Source: CANKBT01 sp038235705 (GTDB lineage: Bacteria > Actinomycetota > Actinomycetes > Mycobacteriales > SCTD01). Taken from it: a DNA stretch of 29,617 nt. The translations under genes were made by a program, and so were the position numbers. Position 1 is the first letter of the stretch. Every line of letters begins with the position of its first letter. Where the stretch lies: contig JBBSTR010000027.1 of NCBI GenBank assembly GCA_038235705.1, positions 1 through 29,617 on the forward strand. The letters are read 5' to 3'. The notes beneath the pieces were generated by a model. The model was not told the origin of the DNA. It did no database searches and was given only the letters and a program-made list of their open reading frames with translations. Of this stretch, positions 1-8,004 are shown piece by piece.

Positions 1-192
1 CGCCGCCTGGAGGTCCGCACCGCCGACGGGGTGCCCGTGCTGCACCACCCCGCTCAGCCCTGGGGCGACGCCGCCGACCTCGCTCTCGGCCCCGGCCAGC
101 ACGTCACCGCGCAGACGCTTCCGCCCGACCACTGCGACGCCCGCATGGACCTCGGCTACGCCGTCAGCGTCCTACTGGCCCAGGCGGCCTGA
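1..192 (+). CDS. C-terminal fragment of an unidentified protein
   Basis: The window opens inside a reading frame that is open from base 1 and stops with TGA at 190-192, giving the last 63 residues of a protein. The visible part is hydrophilic to mildly hydrophobic, with one Cys near its C-terminal third and an end rich in Ala and Leu. There is no membrane segment, and I recognise no family motif. The start and most of the protein lie outside the window. It reads on the same strand as the next gene, 46 bp before that gene's proposed TTG start. I do not assign a function. Confidence 0.55.
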   Translation, partial: RRLEVRTADGVPVLHHPAQPWGDAADLALGPGQHVTAQTLPPDHCDARMDLGYAVSVLLAQAA

Positions 193-238
193 GCGCGGAC
201 GCAGACGCTAGGGCGGATCGTTGAGGAGACGAGGCTGC

Positions 239-613
239 TTGGCCCACGCCGTCGTACGGCAGCACGTCGACGCCGACTGCGGCGCCGCCTTCGCGCTGGT
301 GCACGACTACCGCTGGCGCCTCGAGTGGGACACCCTGCTGCGCAGCGCCGAGACCGTCGACGACGCAGCTCCGGGCAAGGGCGTCGAGGCCGTATGCCGC
401 GCCAGGTGGCGCCTCGGGGGGCTGTCCTTCCGTACGCGGACGTCACCTACGACCCGACCGGCCGAGCACGGCAGCGACGTCGTCTACACGCCGACTTTCA
501 CCTGCCGGCCGCGCCTTCTCGCGTCTGTGCTGGAACCGATCGCGCTCGCGGCGTTCCGCTGGGAGACCCGGCGGCGTCTGCGAGCACTGGCTCGAGCCCT
601 GCGCCTCGACTGA
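239..613 (+). CDS. SRPBCC (polyketide cyclase/START-like) family protein, probably internally deleted
   Basis: This frame encodes about 124 residues if it starts at TTG 239, which has a GAGGAGACGAGG purine tract just upstream; TTG 221 in the same frame is an alternative. The N-terminal part (VRQHVDADCGAAFALVHDY, then RLEWDTLLRSAE) and the C-terminal part (TFTCRPRLLASVLEPIA, then FRWETRRRLRALARAL) resemble actinobacterial SRPBCC proteins, a hydrophobic-cavity ligand-binding fold. Between them the expected beta-strand region is missing. The codons for VTYDPT (442-459) lie in another frame, so the in-frame reading there is an unlike Thr/Pro/Arg stretch. This suggests a one-base slip followed by a deletion that restores the frame. 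It may be a decaying gene or a sequence error. The ligand is unknown. Confidence 0.55.
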   Translation: MAHAVVRQHVDADCGAAFALVHDYRWRLEWDTLLRSAETVDDAAPGKGVEAVCRARWRLGGLSFRTRTSPTTRPAEHGSDVVYTPTFTCRPRLLASVLEPIALAAFRWETRRRLRALARALRLD

Positions 614-649
614 CTCGCGGCAGTGCAGGCGGATGCTTGGGCACCCACC

Positions 650-680
650 TGATCTTGAGCCGCATTTCGGCCCAAGATCA
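650..680. promoter_or_regulatory. Long near-perfect stem-loop between the SRPBCC gene and the oxidoreductase
   Basis: TGATCTTG (650-657) and CAAGATCA (673-680) are perfect inverted repeats. Inside them GCCG (659-662) pairs with CGGC (668-671) around the loop CATTT, with one A/C mismatch (658/672), so 12 of 13 pairs form. There is no run of T afterwards. It lies 36 bp past the SRPBCC stop and 61 bp before the oxidoreductase start, so it could be a terminator for the first gene or an operator/attenuator for the second. Confidence 0.5.
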
Positions 681-741
681 CCGAGGTACGAGACGGCTCC
701 TGTTCACACGTGCCGTCGAGGAGCAGGCCTACCGTCAGACG

Positions 742-1722
742 ATGAGGACGCGCGAGGTCTACCTGTCCCACGTCCCCAAGGGGCGGGCCACCGCCGACGA
801 CTTCGCCGTACGGGACGGCGAGATCTCCGAGCCGGTGCCCGGGCAGGTGCTCGTCGGTCTGCGGTTGCTCGGGCTCAATGCCGGCCTCGCGAACCGGCTG
901 GGGGCGGCGGGCACGTCGTACGGGCCGGGGATCGGGGTCGGCGACGTCCCCGCCAGCGACGCCGTCGTCGAGGTGCTGCGCGACGCCGGTGACCTCAAGA
1001 AGGGCGACCTGAGGATCAGGAAGGGCCCGTGGCGCGCCGTCGACGTCTGCGACCCGTCCGAGCTGCGTCCGCTGCCGGACGTCGACGCCCCGCTCGAGGC
1101 GTTCCTGACGGTCCTCGGCCATGTCGGGTTCACCGCCTGGGTCGGGATGGTGCACGTGGGCCGGGTCCGGGCCGAGGACACCGTGTTCGTCTCTGCCGCT
1201 GCGGGCGGCGTCGGCAGCTGCGCCGTCCAGCTCGCCAAGGCCGTCGGCGCGACCGTGATCGGCCTGGCCGGCTCGGACGAGAAGGCCGGGCTGATCACAC
1301 GCAGTCTCGGCGCCGACGCGGCCATCAACCGGCACGACGGCGACGCCCTGGGCATGCTCCGCGACGCGGCGCCCGACGGCATCGACCTCTACTACGACAA
1401 CGTCGGCGGCGAGCAGCTGGAGGCTGCCCTCCAGGTCCTTAACGAGCACGGCCGCGTGGTGATCTGCGGTCAGGTCGCCGGCCCGGGCCGTTTGGACCTC
1501 CGACCGACGATCTATCGGCAGCTGACGGTCCGCGGCTTCACCGTGACCGCGCACGAGGATCTGCGACCGCAGTTCGAGGAGCAGGTCCGCGGCTGGCTGA
1601 AAGAGGGAAAGGTCCGCAGCCTTCACACCGTCTTCGACGGGATCGACCGGGTCGGGGAGGCCTTCGCGTCGCTGGTCGCGGGCGCGAGCACGGGCAGGGT
1701 CCTCGTACGGGTGCAGCCGTGA
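742..1722 (+). CDS. Medium-chain NAD(P)H-dependent oxidoreductase (MDR, leukotriene B4 dehydrogenase/CurA-like)
   Basis: The product is 326 residues, near the usual length for zinc-independent MDR reductases of the prostaglandin reductase/CurA type, which reduce the double bond of alpha,beta-unsaturated ketones or aldehydes with NADPH. The opening MRTREVYLSHVPKG is the usual family start and supports ATG 742; the open frame extends further upstream but reads through the SRPBCC gene. The Rossmann dinucleotide motif is SAAAGGVGSCAVQLAKAVGA, followed by GLAGSDEKAG and the family hallmark YYDNVGG. No zinc-ligand cysteine cluster is seen. The N-terminal GroES-like part is more divergent than the cofactor domain. 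The stop overlaps the GTG of the cupin gene (GTGA), indicating translational coupling. The substrate cannot be read from the sequence. Confidence 0.85.
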   Translation: MRTREVYLSHVPKGRATADDFAVRDGEISEPVPGQVLVGLRLLGLNAGLANRLGAAGTSYGPGIGVGDVPASDAVVEVLRDAGDLKKGDLRIRKGPWRAVDVCDPSELRPLPDVDAPLEAFLTVLGHVGFTAWVGMVHVGRVRAEDTVFVSAAAGGVGSCAVQLAKAVGATVIGLAGSDEKAGLITRSLGADAAINRHDGDALGMLRDAAPDGIDLYYDNVGGEQLEAALQVLNEHGRVVICGQVAGPGRLDLRPTIYRQLTVRGFTVTAHEDLRPQFEEQVRGWLKEGKVRSLHTVFDGIDRVGEAFASLVAGASTGRVLVRVQP

Positions 1723-2207
1723 GCTATCCGTCTGCACGCTACGACGGCACCGGCGCCGTCAGCGCGCAGCTGCACCGTGCTGACGCCCCGCGCAACCTGG
1801 AGACCGGCGAAGGCCAAGGCACCGCGTACCTCGCGACCCAGACGAGCACCGGCGGTGAGTACGGCCTGTTCCGACGAGACATGGGGGTCGAGCCCGGTGG
1901 CCCCGGACCACACTTCCACCGGACCATGTCGGAGTCGTTCTTCGTACTGTCGGGGACCGTTGACCTGCACGACGGAGCGCGATGGGTGAAGGCTGGGCCG
2001 GGCGATTTCCTGTACGTGCCGGCCGGCGGGATCCACGGCTTCCGCAACGCCGACGGGCCGGCGTCGATGCTGATCCTGTTCGCTCCCGGCGCACCCCGGG
2101 AGAAGTTCTTCGAAGAGGCGGCGTCGATGACGCCAGAGGATCGCGATCGGATGACCCGGCAGGACTGGGACGACTTCTACGCCCGGCACGACCAGTACAT
2201 GGTGTGA
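1719..2207 (+). CDS. Cupin domain protein
   Basis: This is a 162-residue single-domain cupin. Motif 1 is GPGPHFHRTMSESFFVLSG, with likely metal ligands H65, H67 and E72. Motif 2 is PGDFLYVPAGGIHGFRN, with the fourth ligand H106. All four canonical ligands are therefore present, so a mononuclear metal site (Fe, Mn or Zn) is expected. The C-terminal tail is acidic and helical (MTPEDRDRMTRQDWDDFY). The GTG start overlaps the stop of the preceding oxidoreductase, so the two are probably co-translated and may act in the same small-molecule pathway. Cupins range from dioxygenases to sugar epimerases and sensors, so the reaction is not determined. Confidence 0.85.
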   Translation: MSYPSARYDGTGAVSAQLHRADAPRNLETGEGQGTAYLATQTSTGGEYGLFRRDMGVEPGGPGPHFHRTMSESFFVLSGTVDLHDGARWVKAGPGDFLYVPAGGIHGFRNADGPASMLILFAPGAPREKFFEEAASMTPEDRDRMTRQDWDDFYARHDQYMV

Positions 2208-2210
2208 GGG

Positions 2211-3032
2211 TTAGAGCTCGACCCTCCCGCGGACACGGGTGGTCGTCGCGCCGCCGGTCCAGACCTGACCGTGCTCGTCAGCGCTCAGGTGGACCCGTCC
2301 CGCACGCCCGAGGACGGTCCCCTGGCGGGCGACGTACGGCAGCTGCACCAGCCCGGTCGAGGGCAGCCACCCCGCCAGCGACGCGTTCAGGCTCCCGGTG
2401 ACCGGGTCCTCGACAGTGCCGCCGGGACCGGGCAGGAACGCCCGCACCTCGAGCTGCTGGGCCGAGCCGGGCGGGCAGGGACCGACCACGCCGAGCTTGA
2501 GGTCGACGAGCCCCGGCCGCAGCGCGAGCACCGCCTCGGCGGAGGCCAGCACCACCGCCACCCAGCCCGGCCCGTTGTCGACCCACTGCGCGTCGCGGAT
2601 CTCCGCGCGGTCGATCCGCAGCAGGTCGGCGACGTGCTGCACGAGTGACGCCTCGACCTCCCCGGACCGCACGAGCGGGGGTGCGACGAAGGCCCAGCCG
2701 TCGTCCGTACGACGCACCCGCACGGACCCCGCCGCGCACTCCTGGACCACGACGTCCGCGGTCCAGCCCGAGGTCTGCGCCCAGGCGTGCGCACTACCGA
2801 GCGTCGGGTGCCCCGCGAACGGCAGCTCCTCGGTCTGCGTGAAGATCCGCAGCCGGTAGTCGGCCGTCCCGGTGGGCGGCAGCACGAAGGTGGTCTCCGA
2901 CAGGTTGGTCCACCGCGCGAAGCGCTGCATCGCCTCGTCGTCGAGCCCCTCCGCGTCCAGCACGACGGCGACCGGGTTCCCGCTGCAGACCTCGGTGGAG
3001 AAGACGTCGACCTGGCAAAAGCGGCGGCTCAC
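2211..3032 (-). CDS. PhzF family isomerase/epimerase-like protein
   Basis: The product is 273 residues and begins MSRRFCQVDVFS (GTG start), typical of the PhzF/diaminopimelate-epimerase fold. The family's catalytic glutamate is present as E46 in the motif NLSETTFV. Other family signatures are SGNPVAVVLDAEGL, FTQTEELPFAGHPTLGSA and, near the end, VEDPVTGSLNASLAGWL. PhzF itself isomerises dihydro-hydroxyanthranilate in phenazine synthesis, but most members lie outside phenazine clusters and have unknown substrates. No other phenazine gene is visible here, so a phenazine role should not be assumed. The gene converges on the cupin with 3 bp between stops and is divergent from the VanZ gene (42 bp). 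Confidence 0.88.
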   Translation of the reverse strand: MSRRFCQVDVFSTEVCSGNPVAVVLDAEGLDDEAMQRFARWTNLSETTFVLPPTGTADYRLRIFTQTEELPFAGHPTLGSAHAWAQTSGWTADVVVQECAAGSVRVRRTDDGWAFVAPPLVRSGEVEASLVQHVADLLRIDRAEIRDAQWVDNGPGWVAVVLASAEAVLALRPGLVDLKLGVVGPCPPGSAQQLEVRAFLPGPGGTVEDPVTGSLNASLAGWLPSTGLVQLPYVARQGTVLGRAGRVHLSADEHGQVWTGGATTTRVRGRVEL

Positions 3033-3074
3033 GGCTTCATCATGGCCGAGCTGCGAACGGGGTAGGTCAGCACG

Positions 3075-4169
3075 GTGACAGACGGGGTCGGGCCGGCGGT
3101 CACCGCGCTGGCAGTTGGGCTCGTGCTGTCGTTCGTCCTGCTGGTGCCCTACGTCGCTGTCCTCTACCGCCGACGTGGCGAGCTGGGCCTGACGCCTGCG
3201 CTCGCCGGGGTGGCCGTGCTGGTCTACGCCGCGTCGCTGGTCACCTACACGCTGCTGCCCCTGCCAGCGGTCGGTCCAGGGTTCTGCGTCAGCGGCGGCA
3301 AGGCGGCACAGCTGCGTCCCGGTCAGTTCTTGAGCGACATCACCGCCGGCGGCACGACCGGGCTCGCCGGTCTGCTCGGTGACCGGGCGTTTCAGGGCGC
3401 CGTGCTCAACGTGCTGCTGTTCCTGCCGTTAGGCGCGTTCCTGCGTCATCTCGGTCGACGGTCCTGGGCGGTGACGGCGGCGGTCGGGTTCGCCGTGTCG
3501 CTCACCATCGAGCTGACCCAGCTCACCGGCGACTGGTTCCTGTTCCCGTGCTCCTACCGCATCTTCGACGTCGACGACCTGCTGCTCAACACCACCGGCG
3601 CCCTCGTCGGCGCGCTGCTCGCACCGGCGCTGCGGCTGGTGCCCGGCCAGCGGCACGCCGACCCGGCAGAGCCCCGGCCGGTGACCGCCCGTCGACGGCT
3701 GCTCGGGATGCTGTGCGACGCCGTGTCGATGCTGCTCCTGGGGCTCGCGCTCAGCCTTGTCGTGCCGGGCTCCGTCGACGACCGGACCGCCTTGGCGCTG
3801 CCGACGGTCGTCCCCGCGGGGGTCCAGCTCGTCCTGCTGCTGCGCACGCGGCGCACCCTCGGCGAGCTCGTCGTCCGCCTGGCGCCCCGTGCCGGTCCAC
3901 GACGACCGGGGCTCCTCGGGTCGGTCGTGCGCTGGCTGTCCGGCATCGGCGGCGTGCTGCTGCTGGCCACGGCGGGCGTGGTCCGCACCGACGCGCTGGC
4001 CTACCTCGGGTCCGTGGCCGCCGCGGCGCTGACCGTCGCGCTCGCGGTCAGTGCCGTCCGGAGCGAAGGCCACCGGGGGTTGGCGTACCGGGTCGCCGGC
4101 TGGAAGGTCGCTGACGCCCGGAGCCGGACCACCGATCCGCGCGGGTGGTGGGTGCAGCCGGACGAGTGA
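3075..4169 (+). CDS. VanZ-like membrane protein with C-terminal RDD-like domain
   Basis: This 364-residue integral membrane protein starts at GTG 3075. The first ~200 residues carry a VanZ-like domain: several hydrophobic helices with VLNVLLFLPLGAFLRHLG, the polar in-membrane motif SLTIELTQ, and FDVDDLLLNTTGALVGALL. From about residue 205 (RRRLLGMLCDAVSMLLLGLAL) to 320 it resembles an RDD domain, with a later RRTLGELVVRL element and more hydrophobic helices. VanZ gives low-level teicoplanin resistance in enterococci; in actinobacteria VanZ-like proteins are widespread envelope proteins of unclear role. The stop lies 3 bp from that of the convergent hydrolase. No glycopeptide-resistance genes (vanHAX) are nearby. 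Confidence 0.82.
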   Translation: MTDGVGPAVTALAVGLVLSFVLLVPYVAVLYRRRGELGLTPALAGVAVLVYAASLVTYTLLPLPAVGPGFCVSGGKAAQLRPGQFLSDITAGGTTGLAGLLGDRAFQGAVLNVLLFLPLGAFLRHLGRRSWAVTAAVGFAVSLTIELTQLTGDWFLFPCSYRIFDVDDLLLNTTGALVGALLAPALRLVPGQRHADPAEPRPVTARRRLLGMLCDAVSMLLLGLALSLVVPGSVDDRTALALPTVVPAGVQLVLLLRTRRTLGELVVRLAPRAGPRRPGLLGSVVRWLSGIGGVLLLATAGVVRTDALAYLGSVAAAALTVALAVSAVRSEGHRGLAYRVAGWKVADARSRTTDPRGWWVQPDE

Positions 4170-4172
4170 GGG

Positions 4173-5054
4173 CTAGGCGACCGGGACGCGCCCCGCCACG
4201 CCCGCGATCTCGTCGGCGAAGGAGCCCCACAGCGGGCGCGGAAGGTCGTGGCCCATCCCGTGGAACCCGACGAACCGGGCCCCGGGGATCGCCCGCGCCA
4301 GCGCGAGACCGCCGCTGACCGGCACCAGCGGGTCGGCGAGCCCGTGCAGCACGACCGTCGGCACGTCCAGCCGCGACAGGGCCTCCGTACGGTTCGGCTG
4401 CGCCGTGACGGCAGCGAGCTGCCGGCGGTAGCCGGCCGGGTCGTAGCCCCGCTCGTACGCCCGCACCGCGACCGCCCGCAGCCGCTCCTCGTCCATGACG
4501 AAGCCGGGTGAACCGATGACCCGGAAGGTCGCGACCATCGCGTCCGCCGCCTGCTCCGCGTTCCTGACCTCGGGGCGCCGCAGTAGCCGCTTCACCATCT
4601 GCGGGGACGCCTGACCCACCCGTCGTGAGCCGGTGGACGTCATGATCAGGGTCAGGCTCGACAGTCGCTCCGGCGCGGACAGTGCGACCGTCTGAGCGAT
4701 GAAGCCACCCATCGAGGCCCCCACCAGGTGCACCCGCCCGAGCCCCAGCGCGTCGAGCAGGCCCAGGGTGTCGTCGGCCATGTCACGCACCGTGTAGCCG
4801 GCCCGACGTGCGACCAGCTCCAGCAGCCGCGGCGTCCCACGCTCGGACAGGTGCGTCGACGCGCCCACGTCCCGGTTGTCGAAGCGCACGACGTGGTGCC
4901 CCCGGGCCGCGAGGTCCTCGCAGAAGGGTTCCGGCCAGGCGAGCATCTGGGTGCCGAGACCCATCACGAGCACGACCGAGGGGTCCGCCGGGTCACCGAA
5001 GGTCTCGTACGCGATCTGCAGGCCGTTGCTCGGCGCCGTCTTCAGAACAGGCAT
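4173..5054 (-). CDS. Alpha/beta-fold hydrolase
   Basis: The product is 293 residues and starts at ATG 5054. It has a complete alpha/beta-hydrolase triad: nucleophile S114 in LVGASMGGF, acid D241 in HGLADPLVP and base H269 in GMGHDLP. The early VVLVMGLGTQMLAW supplies the oxyanion-hole region and VVRFDNRDVGAS is the strand before the cap. This pattern is common in esterases and lactonases resembling aclacinomycin methylesterase (RdmC). No signal peptide is seen, so it is cytoplasmic. It follows the YoaK gene on the same strand after 9 bp and is probably co-transcribed with it. The substrate is unknown. Confidence 0.87.
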   Translation of the reverse strand: MPVLKTAPSNGLQIAYETFGDPADPSVVLVMGLGTQMLAWPEPFCEDLAARGHHVVRFDNRDVGASTHLSERGTPRLLELVARRAGYTVRDMADDTLGLLDALGLGRVHLVGASMGGFIAQTVALSAPERLSSLTLIMTSTGSRRVGQASPQMVKRLLRRPEVRNAEQAADAMVATFRVIGSPGFVMDEERLRAVAVRAYERGYDPAGYRRQLAAVTAQPNRTEALSRLDVPTVVLHGLADPLVPVSGGLALARAIPGARFVGFHGMGHDLPRPLWGSFADEIAGVAGRVPVA

Positions 5055-5063
5055 GCCCCGACG

Positions 5064-5744
5064 TTAGCGACTGCGGACGGCTGCGTCGTGCGCCCCGCCG
5101 ACCAGTGCCGTCCCGAGGATCAGCAGACCCGCCAGCAGCAGCCCGGCACCGACCTGCCACAGCAGCAGCAGCGCGCCGGACGCGGCCCCGGCGAGGATCA
5201 GCGCGACCGCCAGGACCCGGCGCAGGTGCAGACCGCCCCCGGACGCCGCGTCGGCGGCAAGGCTGGTGATGGTCGAGGTGACGACGACGGTGGTCAGGTC
5301 TGCTACGGCCACCACCCTGGCCGTGGCGGCTTGCAGCCCCATCGCCCCACCGAGCAGCGTCGTGACCACGAGGGCCGGGCCGTGGGTGATGCCTTTGCCG
5401 AGCACGAGCAGCACGACCGACAGCAGGACCACCACCGCGCCGACGAGGGTGAGCAGCCGCGTGGTGAGCGGCGTCCACGGATCCCGCGAACCCCTGAGCG
5501 TCCGTCCGCCGACCGCAGCCCCGGACAGGAAGCCCAGCAGGGCGACCACCGGTCCGAGCACCGGGAGGTTCTGCGCGCCGAGCAGACCCATGCCGAGGAT
5601 GACCACGTTGCCCGTCATGTTGCCGGTGAAGACCCGGTCGAGCCCGAGGTAGCCGACCGCGTCGACCATCCCGGTCGTGAAGGTCAGCACGAGCATCAGG
5701 ACCAGATGCATCCGGGCGGGTGGGACCTCGGCGAGTCGGGGCAC
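5064..5744 (-). CDS. YoaK (DUF1275) family membrane protein
   Basis: With GTG 5744 as start the product is 226 residues; an AGGA box precedes it, and the longer open frame upstream has unlikely composition and runs into the divergent regulatory region. Family signatures are TFTTGMVDAVGYLGLDRVFTGNMTGN at residues ~15-40, then GFLSGAAVGGR, and GAMGLQAATARVVAVADLTTVVVTSTITSLA. About six hydrophobic helices are visible. YoaK/DUF1275 proteins are integral membrane proteins of unknown transport or sensory function. It is divergent from the GGDEF/EAL gene, with 106 bp between the starts, and heads a likely two-gene unit with the alpha/beta hydrolase. Confidence 0.85.
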   Translation of the reverse strand: MPRLAEVPPARMHLVLMLVLTFTTGMVDAVGYLGLDRVFTGNMTGNVVILGMGLLGAQNLPVLGPVVALLGFLSGAAVGGRTLRGSRDPWTPLTTRLLTLVGAVVVLLSVVLLVLGKGITHGPALVVTTLLGGAMGLQAATARVVAVADLTTVVVTSTITSLAADAASGGGLHLRRVLAVALILAGAASGALLLLWQVGAGLLLAGLLILGTALVGGAHDAAVRSR

Positions 5745-5850
5745 GGCACCATCCTGCCGTCCGACACCCGAACGGGGGACGGGCCAGGGCCATCCGGTGC
5801 CGAGAACTCGACCGAACGGCGCATGCCTGCGCCCGGCCGCAGGAGGTGCC

Positions 5851-8004
5851 ATGGAGCTGAACCCCTCAGCCACGGTGTTTCGCAGCTGGGCTGCCGCCGA
5901 GACCGACGCCCTGGTCGTGGTGACCGGCACCGGTCTGGACCCGCGGATCAGCTGGGTGAACCGGGCGTGCGCCGAGCTGCTCGCCTACGCCCCTCAGGAG
6001 CTGGTCGGGCTCCCGTTGTCGACCCTGCGACGCAGCCCGCTCCGGCGGGGGTCCGCGCCCCCGGACGGCCAGCCGATCGTGGACCCGGTACGGACCGTGG
6101 AACGGACCCTGGTGTGTGAACGACGCGACGGCTCGCCCGTTCGTCTGACCGCCCGGTCGCTGCCCGTCGTGTCCGGCGGCGAGCCGTCCTGGGTGCTGCG
6201 CCTGCAGCCCGAGACCGATCACGCGCGCGTGCAGGACGAGCTGTACGCCGCCCACGAGCGGTTCCGTTCGCTGTCCGAGCGCGCACCGATCGGCATCTTC
6301 ACGTCCGAGTCCGGGCTGCGGCTCGGCTACGTGAACGACTGGTTCTGCCACCTGGTGGGCGCACGGGCAGACCAGCTGCTCGGCACAGACTGGATGGGCT
6401 TCCTGCACCCGGACGATCTGCTGCCGACGCAGCAGGCGCTCGGACGTGTGCTCGCGGGCGCCGACGTGGAGCTGCCGTTGCGCCTGCAGCGGACCGACGG
6501 GGAGACGTGCCACGTGCAGGCCCGGGTCGTCCCGGTCACCACCGACGGACGGGGCGCCGGCTTCCTCGGCACGCTGGAGGACGTCACCCAGCGGCTCGCC
6601 TGGGAGCGCACCATGACGCACCAGGCACTGCACGACCCGCTCACCGGGCTGCCCAACCGCCGGCAGCTTCTGGAGACGATCACGGCGCGGCTGTCGGCCG
6701 CCGACCCTGAGCAACGAGCCACCGCGCTGCTCTTCCTGGACCTCGACGACTTCAAGCACGTCAACGACTCGCTCGGGCACCCCGCCGGCGACCGGGTCCT
6801 CGAGGCCTTCTCCGAACGGCTGCTCGGCGCCGTGCGCGGGCACGACCTCGTCGCCAGGTTCGGCGGGGACGAGTTCGCCGTGATGTGCCCCGGCATCGGC
6901 GACCCGGCGACCGCCGAGGACGTCGCCGAACGGCTGCGTCAGCAGGTCAGCGACCCGTTGGTGGTCGACGGCGTCGAGGTGACGGTCGCCGCGAGCATCG
7001 GTGTCGTCGTGGTGGACCGGACGCACAGCACGGCCGAGCAGGTGCTCCGGGACGCCGACATCGCGCTCTACCAGGCGAAGGCGGCCGGCAAGGGCCAGTG
7101 CGCACTGTTCGACGAGGAGCACCGACGCCAGGCCTCGGAACGGCTGCTGCTGGCCGGCGAGCTGAAACGCGCCGTCCAGGAGGACCAGCTCACCGTCGTG
7201 TACCAGCCGGTGGTCAGCGTGCCCGCCGCACTGGTGCGCGCCGACGGACGGGGCACCGTCTCGGTCGAGGCGCTGTGCCGCTGGGAGCACCCTGAGCGAG
7301 GACCGGTCTCCCCCGAGGTCTTCGTCGGGCTCGCGGAGCAGAACGGCGCGATCGTCGATCTGGGGCTCTCCGTGCTGCGGACCGCGTGCCGTCAGATGAT
7401 GCTCTGGCGCGACGAGCTGGGCGAGCTGGCGCCGGCCGCCGTCTCGGTCAACGTCTCACCCGTGCAGCTGCACAGGCCCGACTTCGTCGACAGCGTCGCC
7501 CAGGTCCTGGTCGACACCGGGCTCCCCGGCTCGGCGCTCACCCTCGAGCTGACCGAGAGCGTGCTGATGGCAGACCCGGAGGCCGCCGCCGCCGCCTTCC
7601 GTTCGCTCCGGTCGCTGGGCATCCGGGTGGCGATCGACGACTTCGGTACGGGCTACTCCTCGCTCGCTCTGCTCCGCACCCTGCCGCTGGACCAGCTGAA
7701 GATCGACCGCTCGTTCCTGCGCGACCTCGGCCGTGCGGGCGACGACCCGATCGTCGGCGCCGTCGTCGCCCTGGCCGGCAGCCTGGGTCTGGTCACCATT
7801 GCCGAGGGTGTCGAGACCATCGAGCAGCTCGCCGAGCTGGAGCGGCTCGGCTGCCCGCTGGCCCAGGGCTTCCTCATCAGCCGGCCGGTGCCGCCCGAGC
7901 AGGTGAGCCGCATGCTGCGGGCAGCGGCGCTGGCCGAACGCGCTGACCTCGGGGCGCTCATCCCGACCGGCCGCAGGTCCGTCGAGCGGCGGGTGTCGGC
8001 GTGA
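5851..8004 (+). CDS. PAS-PAS-GGDEF-EAL cyclic-di-GMP synthase/phosphodiesterase
   Basis: The start is set by a perfect AGGAGG (5841-5846) before ATG 5851, giving 717 residues. Domains in order are a PAS-like domain (~15-110), a second PAS with PAC (~133-255), GGDEF (~255-420) and EAL (~435-690). The cyclase signature GGDEF is intact at 338-342, and an inhibitory-site RxxD (RGHD) lies exactly five residues before it. The phosphodiesterase domain has EAL at 473-475, N534 in SVNVSP, ELTES at 566-570, DDFGTGYSSL with D596 and D597, LKIDRSFL, AEGVET and AQGFLISRP. Both halves therefore look catalytically competent. There are no membrane helices, so it is cytosolic with PAS-mediated sensing. It overlaps the next (HDOD) gene by 4 bp. 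Confidence 0.95.
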   Translation: MELNPSATVFRSWAAAETDALVVVTGTGLDPRISWVNRACAELLAYAPQELVGLPLSTLRRSPLRRGSAPPDGQPIVDPVRTVERTLVCERRDGSPVRLTARSLPVVSGGEPSWVLRLQPETDHARVQDELYAAHERFRSLSERAPIGIFTSESGLRLGYVNDWFCHLVGARADQLLGTDWMGFLHPDDLLPTQQALGRVLAGADVELPLRLQRTDGETCHVQARVVPVTTDGRGAGFLGTLEDVTQRLAWERTMTHQALHDPLTGLPNRRQLLETITARLSAADPEQRATALLFLDLDDFKHVNDSLGHPAGDRVLEAFSERLLGAVRGHDLVARFGGDEFAVMCPGIGDPATAEDVAERLRQQVSDPLVVDGVEVTVAASIGVVVVDRTHSTAEQVLRDADIALYQAKAAGKGQCALFDEEHRRQASERLLLAGELKRAVQEDQLTVVYQPVVSVPAALVRADGRGTVSVEALCRWEHPERGPVSPEVFVGLAEQNGAIVDLGLSVLRTACRQMMLWRDELGELAPAAVSVNVSPVQLHRPDFVDSVAQVLVDTGLPGSALTLELTESVLMADPEAAAAAFRSLRSLGIRVAIDDFGTGYSSLALLRTLPLDQLKIDRSFLRDLGRAGDDPIVGAVVALAGSLGLVTIAEGVETIEQLAELERLGCPLAQGFLISRPVPPEQVSRMLRAAALAERADLGALIPTGRRSVERRVSA

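Noticed and set aside
484..1737. Long minus-strand open frame opposite the oxidoreductase
   Set aside because: It has the composition of a shadow frame and no ribosome site, and lies opposite a recognisable MDR enzyme.
2211..3032. Phenazine biosynthesis role for the PhzF-like gene
   Set aside because: No phzA/B/D/E/G genes are nearby, and most PhzF-fold proteins outside such clusters have other, unknown substrates.
5819..5832. Inverted repeat GCGCA-TGCC-TGCGC upstream of the GGDEF/EAL gene
   Set aside because: Five-base GC arms are expected by chance at this base composition and there is no promoter context.
5745..5850. c-di-GMP riboswitch ahead of the GGDEF/EAL gene
   Set aside because: The 106-bp gap shows none of the GEMM riboswitch conserved elements.
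4728..6119. Long open frame on the plus strand antisense to the hydrolase and YoaK genes
   Set aside because: Its translation is rich in Arg, Gln, His and Gly with no motif, and the opposite strand holds two clear families. It is a high-GC shadow frame. The same applies to frames antisense to the fad genes (9428-14486), the TPR gene (15196-16593), and the membrane protein (16689-17966).
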